A stretch of DNA of 64,000 bases from Streptomyces sp. NBC_00554 (GTDB lineage: Bacteria > Actinomycetota > Actinomycetes > Streptomycetales > Streptomycetaceae), in NCBI RefSeq assembly GCF_041431135.1, contig NZ_CP107799.1:7750001-7814000 (forward strand), written 5' to 3'. Below are positions 27,158 through 36,262 of this stretch, in pieces; position 1 is the first letter of the stretch, and the number at the start of each line of letters is the position of its first letter. Made by a program: the position numbers and the translations under genes. The notes under the pieces are model-generated. The model saw only the letters and a program-made list of their open reading frames with translations. It searched no databases and was not told where the DNA came from.

Positions 27158-27179
27158 CCCGGGTCGAATCCGGGTCGAA
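27158..27179. repeat. T-arm-like direct repeat, left flank of the accessory block
   Basis: CCCGGGTCGAATCCGGGTCG plus two bases. It folds as a T-arm-like hairpin (CCCGG, 7-nt loop GTCGAAT, CCGGG). A copy with two differences lies at 60242-60263, and both are preceded by CAGAGG-containing sequence at the same distance. Possible attachment-site remnant. Confidence 0.4.
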
Positions 27180-27377
27180 ATTCGGGCCCGCGTATTGTCC
27201 GTCCTGTCTAACCTGCGGGTAGACAGGTCGGGCATATCGGGCGACCAGTTGGCGCGAGGTGTAGCCGGAGGCGGCGGGCAGCGAGTCGCGAAGCTCGGAC
27301 GCGCTCGAAAGTATTGTCCGGCGTGTCCCCCGCGGGGCGGGCTGATATTAGCTGGGAGGGTTAGGGCCCGCGCTATT

Positions 27378-27830
27378 CAATGAGTGGTGTGCATCGTGAA
27401 GTTGCTGGCCACGGGTCTGGTGTGAGGGTCGGGAAAGCTACTCGCACTGGTCGTCGGCCGGTGTCCACGGCGAAGATCATCTGACATGTCGTTCGGAGCC
27501 GTCCTCGGTTTCTGCTGCGCCGACCGCTGTGCCGCTCTTACGATCCCGGGTCGGGCCGGGCCGGGAGAGCGTGCGAGGGTGGGGATGCGGGAGCTGGAGC
27601 GGATCACGGCTCGCCGCAGTGAACTGGACACGCTCGCTGCGCAGTTGGCCAAGCAGCTGCAGGAGGTCCAGGCCGAGAGGGAGGAGCTCGTGATCGCCGG
27701 GTCCTGAACCGGCTGGCCGAGCGGGACCGGGCCGCGGCGGAGGCCGCCGCGGCCGTCACCCCGACGCCCGCCCGGGAGGAGGCTGACCCGGACGAAGCTC
27801 GCCCGCGGCTGAAGAAGCCGAGTTCCATCG
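27378..27830 (+). pseudogene. Degenerate copy of the repeated winged-helix module
   Basis: Fragment related to the module at 31596-32254. The non-coding leader starting CAATGAGTGG and containing GTGTGCATCGTGAAGT matches the leader of that copy. It is followed by a reading frame from 27585 (RITARRSELDTLAAQLAKQL) equivalent to RRSELDALAEELTKQL there. A 4-bp deletion near 27698-27705 shifts the frame before RVLNRLAE, and the winged-helix C-terminus is missing. About 450 bp; evidence that the leader plus gene moves or duplicates as a unit. Bases 27181-27377 show no gene. Confidence 0.6.
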
Positions 27831-27888
27831 GCCGAGTTGGGCTACGAGGAGGACTCGGGACCGTCGGCGCCGAACTGCCAGTGTCGGG

Positions 27889-28437
27889 TCATCGAGCGGT
27901 GAGGACGTGCGCCCACGGCTCATCGATGTCGGCCAGACCTAGCACGGCCACCACGTTGTCGAGCATTCCGGCGCCGAACCAGCGCCGCACGGCCTCGTCG
28001 TCGCCCAGCAACTGCCGAACGGTGTCAACCTGCTTGGCGTAGCACCGGCGCACGGCCTGCTCCACCATCGGCTCACCGACGGCACAGTTCGCGTGCATGA
28101 GGAAACGCAGGATGTTCCGGTCCGCGACGAGCGCGGCGTAGGCGCCGCGCGCCGCGTCCAACGCCGCCTCGGGCGCCGGCCCGGCCCCACCCGACGCCGG
28201 CGAGTGAGCGACCAGCGTGTCGGTCATGACGACAGACACGTGGTCGACCACCGCCGCGAACAGTGCTTCCTTGTTCGGGTACAGGCGATAGAGATACGGC
28301 TGAGAGACGCCGACCCAGTCTGCGATCTCGTGCGTCGTCGTACCGTAGAAACCCTTTTGTGCGAAGCAGTCGACCGCGGCGGCCACGATGGCCCGACGTC
28401 GTTCGTCGCTCTTCGTGCTGGTACCGGCGGCAGGCAT
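27889..28437 (-). CDS. TetR-family regulator
   Basis: 182 aa with an N-terminal HTH (about residues 12-58: FAQKGFYGTTTHEIADWVGVSQPYLYRLYPNKE, i.e. positions 25-57) and a variable C-terminal domain. Encoded 25 bp downstream of a SnoaL-like gene on the same strand, so both are probably one transcript read from the palindromic promoter region at about 28950. Likely represses its own operon. Confidence 0.88.
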   Translation of the reverse strand: MPAAGTSTKSDERRRAIVAAAVDCFAQKGFYGTTTHEIADWVGVSQPYLYRLYPNKEALFAAVVDHVSVVMTDTLVAHSPASGGAGPAPEAALDAARGAYAALVADRNILRFLMHANCAVGEPMVEQAVRRCYAKQVDTVRQLLGDDEAVRRWFGAGMLDNVVAVLGLADIDEPWAHVLTAR

Positions 28438-28462
28438 GGGCGTCAGTCAAACACGGCTCCCC

Positions 28463-28936
28463 TCAGCCTCCAAAAGCTACGCTGCGGTCGGAGCCGGACG
28501 GCACGTCGTGGGGCGTGAGCGCCTCGATCGCCACCAGCGGGTTCCAGTAGTCCAGGTAGTGGGTGATGCGCGCGTCGTCATCGGTCCGGACGACGGAGAT
28601 GCACGTCTGCTCGTACGGCTTGCCGGTCGGCAGCGCCGTGCCCTTCGAGCGGAATTCGGCGATCACCAGACTCGGATCGACCGTCTCGTGGAACACCAGG
28701 TCGACGAACTCCACGTCAAAGGTCTCGGGAAAGTTGCTCATGTGCGCGCGCAGTGCGTCTCGCCCCGTTACCCGCTGGGGCACGCCGGCCGGCGCGTACG
28801 GGAACTCGAGCACCGCGTCCGGGGCGAACAACTTCACCCACTCCTCGGTGTGTCCGGCAGCGGTGAGGCGCAGGTGCTCGGCCACGGCGTGCTGGGCAGC
28901 GGCGCGGCGGGCGGCGTCGTTTTCCGTGACTGTCAT
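28463..28936 (-). CDS. SnoaL/NTF2-like protein
   Basis: 157-aa protein of the SnoaL-like/ketosteroid-isomerase NTF2 fold: HTEEWVKLFAPDAVLEFPYAP near the start and ITHYLDYWNPLVAIEAL near the end. Such proteins may be isomerases, cyclases or hydrolases of small hydrophobic compounds; the substrate is unknown. Start ATG 28936 has GTAGGAGTG upstream in the mRNA. First gene of a two-gene operon with the TetR regulator. Confidence 0.82.
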   Translation of the reverse strand: MTVTENDAARRAAAQHAVAEHLRLTAAGHTEEWVKLFAPDAVLEFPYAPAGVPQRVTGRDALRAHMSNFPETFDVEFVDLVFHETVDPSLVIAEFRSKGTALPTGKPYEQTCISVVRTDDDARITHYLDYWNPLVAIEALTPHDVPSGSDRSVAFGG

Positions 28937-28948
28937 TTTCACTCCTAC

Positions 28949-28968
28949 GTTAGTGGTCGACCTATAAC
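28949..28968 (-). promoter_or_regulatory. 20-bp palindromic operator for the TetR/SnoaL operon
   Basis: GTTAGTGGTCGACCTATAAC is an inverted repeat of the form GTTAnnGGTCGACCnnTAAC, 12 bp before the SnoaL start codon. Size and symmetry are typical of TetR operators; the co-encoded TetR is the likely ligand. Confidence 0.65.
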
Positions 28969-29035
28969 CTACCATGCCGTGTGCCGTTGTGCGGGTAGTC
29001 GAGCAGGAGGTGACACCAGGGGATCCCGGTCCGAT

Positions 29036-30403
29036 TCACGCAGAGGATGGCGTCGGTCCCCGGGAGACTTCGCGGTTCGTCAGGACCAGCAGAGCCTCAC
29101 CAGGGCGGTCGCCCACTTCGGGTCGGTGCGTAACTTGCCGAGTACGCGCCAGACACCTCACGTTGCCAACGTGTCCGGCAGCGGTGGCGAGTTCGGTGGG
29201 GAAAGCGGTGCGTTCGTCGAACAACTCGTGCTCCTGAAGACAGTGATAGAGCTGTCCGAGCATTCGATTGAACAGGTTCCGCCGGGCGGCGGCGTTCCAG
29301 TCGCCGTGTTCGTCGCGGCGTCGACGGTAGTGGGCCTTGGCCCCGGGTGATCCGTTCGGAGCGGCGAAGGCCCATAGGTAGCCGGCGTGGTTGAGCCGGT
29401 CGTTCTTCACCCAGCGGCGGGTGATGCTCGTCTTCTTGCCAGAGGCCCGGGTGAGAGGCGAGGAGCCTGCGTATGCCTTCAGCCCCCGGGTGTCGGCGAA
29501 GCGGGTGCGGTCGTCCCCGATCTCGGCGAGGATCCGGGCGGCGAGCTGGATGCCGAGCCCGGGAAAGCTCGTCAGGATGTCGGCGTCCGGGTGTTGAGGG
29601 AACGCTTCTTCCACCGCCTGGGCGAGTTGATCGGCGGCAGCGCAGGCGGCGTCGAGCTGCATCAGGAGGGCGAGCATCTGCTTGCCGAGGGCGTCCTCGA
29701 TGAGCGGGGGCTGGTGGGCCCACTCGGCGCGGAAGACGTCGCGGAGCCGGTCGGCCTCGGCTGCAAGACCACGCTGGCGGCCGGCGCGCTTGAGGGTTGC
29801 CTGGAGCTGGCTGCGGGTCTGTCGTGCCGCCTTCGTCGGGGTCGGGGCGGTCTTGAGGAGTTCGCGTGCCTCGGGGCGGCACAGGCCGTTGGTCCAGGTA
29901 GCGAAGGCGTCCAGGGCGGCCGGGTAGTACTCCCGGAGCAGGGAGCGTAGTTGGTTGGCGAGCTGCTGCCGGTTCCACAGGGCGTCCTGCTGAGCACGGG
30001 CGAGGACGGCGATGGCGCGGCTAAGGTCGGAGTCGTCGGGCAAGGGACGGTGGGCGTGCATGTCGGTGCGCAGGATGTTCGCCAGGACGAGGGCGTCGCC
30101 GGGGTCGGACTTCTTGCGCGGGACACTGTGCCGGTCGCGGTAGCGGGCGGCGGCCAGCGGATTGATCGCGTACACCTTCCGCTTTCCGGTCCGCAGCACG
30201 GCGACGAGCAGGCCGCGGGAGGTCTCGATGGCCACAGGGATCGGGTTCTCCTCGGTGTCGCCGTGCTCGACGAGCAGCTCGAGCAGCAGCTTGTAGCCGA
30301 CGGCGTCGTCGGTTATGTGCCGCTTGGCAACTAACGTGCCGGCGTCGTCGACCAGGGCGACGTCGTGGGTGCGTTCGGCCCAGTCGATTCCGCAGTAGAT
30401 CAA
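29036..30403 (-). CDS. IS110-family transposase
   Basis: 455-aa DEDD transposase of the IS110 family. The N-terminal RuvC-like catalytic domain has GIDWAERTHDVALVDD (first Asp at about 6) and KSDPGDALVLANIL (DxxDA motif). The C-terminal transposase_20 domain has LTSFPGLGIQLAARILAEIGD and LKAYAGSSPLTRASG. IS110 elements lack inverted repeats and carry a non-coding bridge RNA region beside the gene, so the 380 bp upstream may hold it. The last about 60 residues look like read-through into flanking DNA. Intact. Confidence 0.92.
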   Translation of the reverse strand: MIYCGIDWAERTHDVALVDDAGTLVAKRHITDDAVGYKLLLELLVEHGDTEENPIPVAIETSRGLLVAVLRTGKRKVYAINPLAAARYRDRHSVPRKKSDPGDALVLANILRTDMHAHRPLPDDSDLSRAIAVLARAQQDALWNRQQLANQLRSLLREYYPAALDAFATWTNGLCRPEARELLKTAPTPTKAARQTRSQLQATLKRAGRQRGLAAEADRLRDVFRAEWAHQPPLIEDALGKQMLALLMQLDAACAAADQLAQAVEEAFPQHPDADILTSFPGLGIQLAARILAEIGDDRTRFADTRGLKAYAGSSPLTRASGKKTSITRRWVKNDRLNHAGYLWAFAAPNGSPGAKAHYRRRRDEHGDWNAAARRNLFNRMLGQLYHCLQEHELFDERTAFPTELATAAGHVGNVRCLARTRQVTHRPEVGDRPGEALLVLTNREVSRGPTPSSA

Positions 30404-30783
30404 GGCAGTTCCTTCCCGATGTGCTGATGTTTACGCTGGTCAGGAGCGCATACGGGCCACGCGTCGCACTAATCCCAGGCATCAACCGCCACTGCGGATG
30501 TGCCGCCACCTCACGAGCCGTTCGTGGCACCAGCGCACCCCACGGGCCTCGGTCTGCGCAGGAGCTCGAACGGCTCGGGCGTATCAAGAAGTCACCGCGG
30601 AGTGGGCTCACACCACCAACACCAACGAGTGGCCGAGGTGTTGGGTGTTGACGCTCGCGGGTGCTGGAAGTCACCGGTCTGGCGAGAGGCATCAAGGCCC
30701 GTTCTTCAGAAGGCATACGTCCAGCACCCGACTCGAACACCCAAGGAACGATGGGGCTCCCTCGGGTTGCCCTTGAAAAGGGA
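30404..30783. other. Non-coding stretch between two IS genes
   Basis: No credible gene. It includes the 5' flank of the IS110 gene, where IS110 bridge RNAs are normally encoded, and at 30640-30783 a segment with GGTGTTGGGTGTTG and a later GAACACCC that could pair. Boundaries of the IS elements are not resolved here. Confidence 0.4.
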
Positions 30784-31500
30784 TTAGTTCTTCAGGTGGG
30801 CGAAGCCGTGCTCGACCGGCGCCCGTACTGCGGCAAGGACCTTGTTGGACAGCTTCTGCCCGCGTGTCAGCGGCCGGTTCCGGGCGGCCTTGTAGCCGGT
30901 GATCACCGCCGGATCGGCGTCGGGACCGCTGTCGTCGAGCCCGACGAATCCCAGGTCGGCGATGGCTCCAAGGCCGGCCGCCCGCAGCCTGACGGTGAGC
31001 CGGTCGTGACGGCAGGCGGTGATCTCCGAGGTGCGTCCGGGCCGGGCCGCCGAGCCCCACAGCATGTCGACCCTTGTCGTTGGTGAGCGCGATCACGAGC
31101 AAGCCATGGTGTTTGTGCTTGCCGGAGTAGTTCTTCCGGTTCGCCGTATCGGTGCGCCGCCGGGTGCGGATCAGCGAGCCGACCAGCAGGACCACCCCGC
31201 CACCCGTTCGGGTGATCTTCTTCAGGGCGCGGTCCAGGCGCGGGGCGCGAGCGGCCAGCAGGCCGACGACCTCCGTGACCCACCGGGTCACGGTGGTGCG
31301 GTGTATCCCGTTGCCGCCGGCCAGGTCGCCCGGCCGCTGGTCACAGCGCAGCACCGCGAGCACGATGGCGGCGATCTTCCCCGCGGGCAGGGCCCGCCAC
31401 CGCGAGCCGATCTTCTTCAGGTGGCCGCGTACCAGACTGGCGAGCCAGTTCAGGGTCGCACTCGACAGCGGCAGGCGTGCGGTGTAAACAAGGCCGTCAG
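30784..31500 (-). pseudogene. Broken IS5-family (DDE) transposase
   Basis: Read on the minus strand, an N-terminal part (LPLSSATLNWLASLVRG, GNGIHRTTVTRWVTEVVGLL) lacks a start codon, and the DDE part continues in another frame after a shift near 31066 (RLRAAGLGAIADLGFVGLDD, TGYKAARNRPLTRGQKLSNK, EHGFAHLKN). Together they make one IS5-type transposase of about 240 aa with an HTH and a DDE_4-like core. Inactive remnant. Bases 31501-31595 hold no gene. Confidence 0.75.
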
Positions 31501-31595
31501 GGCCCCCAGCGAGAGGGTTGTTTTCTTCACGCCAAACTCAACTGCCGCCGGGGACCCGCCGGTTACGGTCCTTAAGGCACCCGCCGGCGGCGTGG

Positions 31596-32042
31596 CTACG
31601 AGCGTGCGGTGAACTTCCCGTCGGGGCGTTTGTGCAGCCAGCCGCGATCGGCGAGCTTAGTCATCTTCGCCCGCAGCGGCTCCAGCTTGCCGCGCACCGA
31701 GGCGTTCAGACCCAGCCGCTCGCCGACCGCCCTGACCTGCACCGGGCCGTCGGCCTCCCGCACGATCGCCAGGATCTTGCGGTAGTCGCCGGGCAGCGCG
31801 CCCTCCTCGGCCGCGTCGCTGCGGTGCGGGATGAGCAGGACTGCCCGCCCGGCCACCTTCGCCGATACCGGAGCGACAGCCTCGGCGTCGGCCTGGACCT
31901 GCTCGGCCAGCCGGTTCAACACCCGCTCCGCGATCGCCAGTTCGTCCCGCTCGACCTGGACCTCCTGAAGCTGCTTGGTCAACTCCTCGGCGAGGGCATC
32001 CAGTTCGCTCCGGCGGGCGGTGATCCACTGCCGCTCCTGCAT
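31596..32042 (-). CDS. Coiled-coil plus winged-helix protein of a repeated module
   Basis: 148 aa. Residues about 5-50 are a charged helix likely to form a coiled coil (RRSELDALAEELTKQLQEVQ). Residues about 85-145 look like a winged helix (YRKILAIVREADGPVQVRAVGERLGLN, LADRGWLHKRPDGKFTA). ATG 32042 has GGAGG 7 nt upstream. The same leader and 5' half recur, broken, at 27378-27830. The leader of this copy begins inside a primase gene and truncates it. Probably a DNA-binding accessory protein of a small mobile module; function unknown. Confidence 0.7.
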   Translation of the reverse strand: MQERQWITARRSELDALAEELTKQLQEVQVERDELAIAERVLNRLAEQVQADAEAVAPVSAKVAGRAVLLIPHRSDAAEEGALPGDYRKILAIVREADGPVQVRAVGERLGLNASVRGKLEPLRAKMTKLADRGWLHKRPDGKFTARS

Positions 32043-32156
32043 CCCGGGCCCTCCCGCGATCTCGTGGCGTGCCGACCTGCCGACGGATCGTAGGCGGGGG
32101 CAAGTCGCGAGCGCAGCCGAACCAGGCATCCCACCGGAACCGGACCACCCAATGAT

Positions 32157-33330
32157 CTACACCAAGGTCATCGGCCGCCGACCGGCGCGAGTACCCCACT
32201 CGTCATTCACACCAGACCCGCGACCTGCGACTTCACGATGCACACCGCTCAATGCGCTGGCGCTCATCCCGTCAGGGGCGACGGCGATGTAGGAGTGGCT
32301 GGCGAGCTTCTGATCGTCCTTGAGTGTGCGCAGCGCAGACTGATGGGCGTGTCCATCGTGGGCGAAGGCAAAGGTGATCCGGGCGCTTCCATCGCTTTTG
32401 AGGAGGCGCCGCAGGATCGTGATGTGGTCAGTGCCGAAGGGGGTGCCGCAGGTGGCGACGGCTGTGGGGATACCTGCCAGGTGGCAGGCCATGACGTCGG
32501 TGTAGCCCTCGACGATGATGGCGCGGTTGGTCTTGGCGATGTTCTTCTTCGCAAGGTCGATGCCAAACAGCGCCTGGGACTTCATGTAGATCGGGGTGTC
32601 GGGGGTGTTGATGTACTTGGGGCCCGTATCGGCCTCGTAGAGCTTGCGGGCGCCGAAGCCGACGACCTCGCCACCGATGTTGCGGATGGGCCACATCAGG
32701 CGGCCGCGGAAGCGGTCGATGGGGCCGCGGCGGCCCTCCTGGGCAAGGCCGGAGAGCAGGAGCTCCTTGTCAGTGAAGCCCTTGCCGCGCAGGTAGCGGG
32801 TGAGGTGGTCCCAGCCTTGAGGGCTGTAGCCGACGGAGAACTGCTCGGCAGCGGCTTGGTCGATACCGCGCTCGGCGAGGAATGTGCGGCCGATAGCGGC
32901 CTCGATGGTGGTGTTGAGCTGTGTGAAGTAGAACTGCGCTGCCGCTCTGTGTGCTTCGACCAGGCGGATGCGCTCAACGTGCTGGCGGTCACGGTGGCCT
33001 GCATCAGCGCGCAGCGTGATACCGCCGCGTGAAGCCAGCCGGTCCACGGCTTCGCCGAAGGAGAGGTGCTCCATCCTCATGATGAAGTCCAGTGCATCGC
33101 CGCCGAACTGGCACTCGAAGCAGTGGTAGACACCCTTATCGCTGTTCACGCTGAGCTGCCCGCTGCTCCCTTCGCAGAAAGGGCAAATCCCCCGGAATTC
33201 GCGCCCAGACTTGCGCAGCGGCACGTACTCGGTGATCACATCCTTCAGCGGCACTGCTGCCTTGAGCGCTGCAATGTCCCTTCTGCCTATGACAGGTTGC
33301 GCCTCACCACGGGAGGCAGGTCGGGCCAGC
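32157..33330 (-). pseudogene. Truncated DnaG-like primase
   Basis: DnaG homologue lacking its C-terminal part. CHC2-type zinc ribbon (CPFC and CFEC, about residues 24-50 of the homologous region), primase core (FSVGYSPQGWDHLTRYLRGKG, GRLMWPIRNIGGEVVGFGARKLYE) and TOPRIM start (AIIVEGYTDVMACHLAG) are clear. In the metal-binding stretch FDGDxAG has become AHDGHAHQ, which should destroy activity. Homology ends at APDGM, where the leader of the winged-helix module begins (about 32254). No start codon is seen at the 5' side, 20-50 bp from an ISAzo13-type element. Probably a plasmid primase or extra dnaG copy. Confidence 0.75.
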
Positions 33331-33348
33331 CCGTTCCGGCCTGCCAGG

Positions 33349-35053
33349 CTAAGGGCTTGCAGGGGATCAAGGTGTTGCTTCCCGTTCTGAGTCTCGTTGG
33401 TGTGGTATGCGCATCCGGGATGAGACTCGTGACCAACTCGCCGTGAAGTTCGCGGTGTTGCTCCCACATCTGGACGAGCGGCAGCGGCGGCTGTTGATGG
33501 CCGCGGAGGCCCGGAGCCTGGGGCACGGCGGTGTCCGGGCCGTGGCACAGGCTGCTGCGGTGAGTGAGACGACGGTCCGCAAGGGTGTGTTCGAACTCGA
33601 GGCCGGTGAGGGGCCTCTGGGGCGGGTGCGGCGTCCGGGCGGGGGCCGCAAGCGGGTCGCGGACCTGAATCCGGGGCTGCGGCCGGCGCTGCTGGCGCTG
33701 GTCGAGTCGGATGTGCGGGGTGATCCGATGTCGCCGCTGCGGTGGACGGTGAAGTCCACGCGCACGCTTGCGCAGGAGCTGACCCGGGCCGGGCACCGCG
33801 TCAGTGCCGACACCGTCGCCGGCCTGCTGCGGGAGGAAGGCTTCAGCCTGCAGGCCAACGCCAAGACCATCGAGGGCAGCCAGCACCCGGACCGGGATGC
33901 CCAGTTCCGCTATCTCAACGAGCAGGCCCGCGAGCACCGGGACACTGGCCAGCCGGTCATCAGCGTGGACACCAAGAAGAAGGAGCTCGTCGGCGAGTTC
34001 AAGAACAACGGCCGCCAGTGGCGGCCGACGGGTGAGCCGGTGCCGGTGAACGTGCATGACTTCGCCGACCCGCAACTGGGCAAGGCCGCCCCCTACGGGA
34101 TCTACGATCTGGCGGCGGACACCGGCTGGGTGAACGTCGGCACCGATCACGACACCGCCGCGTTCGCGGTCGAGTCGATCCGCCGCTGGTGGCACGGCCA
34201 GGGCCGGCCTGCCTACCCGCAGGCGGCACGGCTGCTGATCACCGCCGACGCGGGAGGCTCCAACGGCTACCGCACCCGGGCCTGGAAACTCCAACTGGCC
34301 CAGCTCGCCGCCGAAACGGGACTGACCATCACCGTGTGTCACCTGCGTCCCGGCACATCGAAGTGGAACAAGATCGAGCACCGGCTCTTCTCCCACATCA
34401 CCATGAACTGGCGCGGCCGCCCACTGACCAGCCACGAAGTCATCGTCCAGTCCATCGCCGCGACCACCACCCGCACCGGGCTACGTGTGAGAGCCGCACT
34501 CGACACCAACACCTACCCCACCGGAGTCCGTATCGATGACGCCGAGATGGCGGCACTGCCACTGACCCGCCACGCATTCCACGGCGAATGGAACTATGCC
34601 CTGCACCCACAGCCCCGTCCGGCCGTCCCGGCGGCCCGGGCTCCGCAGGAGCCGGCCCCGCAGTGGGACCAGGCCCTGCTGTCCGATCCCGACCTGACCG
34701 GCATGTCCCGGCAACAACTGGGCTCCCTCACAGAGACATTGGCCCCCGAGGGCGATACCCGGCGCGGCCGTCCGCCCCGGCTGGCCTTCCCCGAACAGGT
34801 CCTGGCCACCGTGCTCCACCTGCGGGTCAACCTGGCCGCGGAACCCCTCGCCGTGCTGTTCGGCAGCAGCCGGACCGCAATGCACCGCACCCTCCTGAAG
34901 AACAGGAAACTGCTTGAGACACACGGCATCGCCATCCCACCCGCGACGACGCCACCCGCCGCCCTCGCGACCCTCCAGGCACGAGTCCTCACCCAAACCA
35001 GCGAGCCCCACAACAAGATCAAGACGACGTGTTAATGATCTGCAAGCCCTTAG
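33349..35053 (+). mobile_element. ISAzo13-type insertion sequence, copy 1 (intact)
   Basis: About 1.7 kb bounded by CTAAGGGCTTGCAG at 33349 and its exact complement ending at 35053. One transposase gene fills it. Two further copies lie at 42.66-46.17 kb. Inserted just outside the 5' end of the primase pseudogene. Confidence 0.8.
33407..35035 (+). CDS. ISAzo13-type transposase, copy 1
   Basis: 542-aa DDE transposase. Helical N-terminus (LLPHLDERQRRLLMAAEARSLGHGG), then the catalytic core with PVISVDTKKKELVG (Asp), LLITADAGGSNGYRTR (Asp) and TSKWNKIEHRLFSHI (Glu). It carries a C-terminal extension of about 130 aa not needed for the DDE fold, shared by the other two copies here. Full length, no lesion. 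Confidence 0.92.
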   Translation: MRIRDETRDQLAVKFAVLLPHLDERQRRLLMAAEARSLGHGGVRAVAQAAAVSETTVRKGVFELEAGEGPLGRVRRPGGGRKRVADLNPGLRPALLALVESDVRGDPMSPLRWTVKSTRTLAQELTRAGHRVSADTVAGLLREEGFSLQANAKTIEGSQHPDRDAQFRYLNEQAREHRDTGQPVISVDTKKKELVGEFKNNGRQWRPTGEPVPVNVHDFADPQLGKAAPYGIYDLAADTGWVNVGTDHDTAAFAVESIRRWWHGQGRPAYPQAARLLITADAGGSNGYRTRAWKLQLAQLAAETGLTITVCHLRPGTSKWNKIEHRLFSHITMNWRGRPLTSHEVIVQSIAATTTRTGLRVRAALDTNTYPTGVRIDDAEMAALPLTRHAFHGEWNYALHPQPRPAVPAARAPQEPAPQWDQALLSDPDLTGMSRQQLGSLTETLAPEGDTRRGRPPRLAFPEQVLATVLHLRVNLAAEPLAVLFGSSRTAMHRTLLKNRKLLETHGIAIPPATTPPAALATLQARVLTQTSEPHNKIKTTC

Positions 35054-35229
35054 GGTGACGGTGATCTCGCTGGTGGGTGTATTCCGCGACTCCTTCAAGA
35101 GTAACTAATCTACGCATTCGCACTAGTTGACTCACTATTGACCTCAAGCCCCCATAGGTAGAGGCTCGGAGTACTCGGGTTGAGGTTGCCCAGTGCGGGC
35201 CCATCCTTAAGCCCATGGGGGAGGCTGAC

Positions 35230-36135
35230 ATGCCACCTGCACAACGCGAAAACGTTACCGTTCGCGATCATCGGCGGAGAAGGCGGTTCATCCGCGGCAT
35301 TGAACGAAAGCATGGCCCCACCCGCCGCACACAGAGCGTCGCACGGATCCTGTCCGCGAGGGCCATCCTTGGAGTTGACAACGACAACGCCTTCCTTACA
35401 CGGAGGCCGTTAGCCAATGAGGTGCCGGGCGATGTCACCCAAGTAGGTGATCAACCGGCGGGCTTCGGGGTTCTGATTGATTGGAACACAGACGAGGACA
35501 TGGCGGTCATCGCTTTCATTAACGCTATGAGCATCGATGGCGTGATGGTCTCTGGCGTCCGTGACGGAGATACATTCGAGCTTGAGCGTGCTTCCGGCCG
35601 AGCGACATTCGACGTCGGGACCGACAACGAGGCGATCCCAGGCCTAATCTCCATCGCAGCCGTCGGTGCCAACATCGCAGCTGGAGCTTTCGGGCAACCG
35701 GAACTGATCCCGCTGATCAATGCAGCTTCCACCTTCGCGCAGCAGCGATTCCCAGAGACATCAACACGCGGAAGGGCGCGCAACGCTTTCGGCGAAGACG
35801 ACAACGGAGGACGAGCCCGCCAGGAGGGCGGCGTGATCGTCTGCAACCCTTCGGCGCGAGCTCCCTACACCAGCGGTGACGAAGACCACCAATCCCGCTG
35901 GATTCAAGGAAATGGTCAGCGCATCTCGGAGAATCTACCGGATCACATCTCTGCTGGTAGCGCCTTTTTCCTACGGCGTGACATGGGCTCGGAACGAATC
36001 CAAGGGACCGGGGAAATGACTCTATCCGCATGGGATCATGGTGACTTCGCAGCAGACAACTCCGGGTTCTACCGCGTACGGTTCATCCTCCGCCGCGACC
36101 AAAACGCTGACGATGATGAACCGGTTGTCGAGTAA
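35230..36135 (+). CDS. Unknown protein, first of an accessory gene set
   Basis: 301 aa from ATG 35230 (GGGGAGG 5 nt upstream; an upstream ATG at 35215 overlaps that site). Arg-rich N-terminus, a hydrophobic glycine/alanine stretch in the middle (GLISIAAVGANIAAGAFG, about 144-161), and a beta-rich C-terminal third (SRWIQGNGQRI, SGFYRVRFILRR). No recognised domain. Codon 61 is TTA, the rare bldA-dependent leucine codon. GC is visibly lower than in the core arms. Possibly forms an operon with the two or three genes that follow. Confidence 0.7.
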   Translation: MPPAQRENVTVRDHRRRRRFIRGIERKHGPTRRTQSVARILSARAILGVDNDNAFLTRRPLANEVPGDVTQVGDQPAGFGVLIDWNTDEDMAVIAFINAMSIDGVMVSGVRDGDTFELERASGRATFDVGTDNEAIPGLISIAAVGANIAAGAFGQPELIPLINAASTFAQQRFPETSTRGRARNAFGEDDNGGRARQEGGVIVCNPSARAPYTSGDEDHQSRWIQGNGQRISENLPDHISAGSAFFLRRDMGSERIQGTGEMTLSAWDHGDFAADNSGFYRVRFILRRDQNADDDEPVVE

Positions 36136-36262
36136 CACCTGGCCCCTGAGACACGTCGACCAGTGATCCAAGAGACCGGATTTCTAGATCGCTGGTCGAT
36201 ATGTCAACGGCGTTGATCCGGCCGATGGGATGCTGCGATAGACGGGCGAGGGGGGCAAGAGC

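Noticed and set aside
27486..27707. 73-aa intact gene
   Set aside because: It is a frameshifted fragment of the winged-helix module present in fuller form at 31596-32042.
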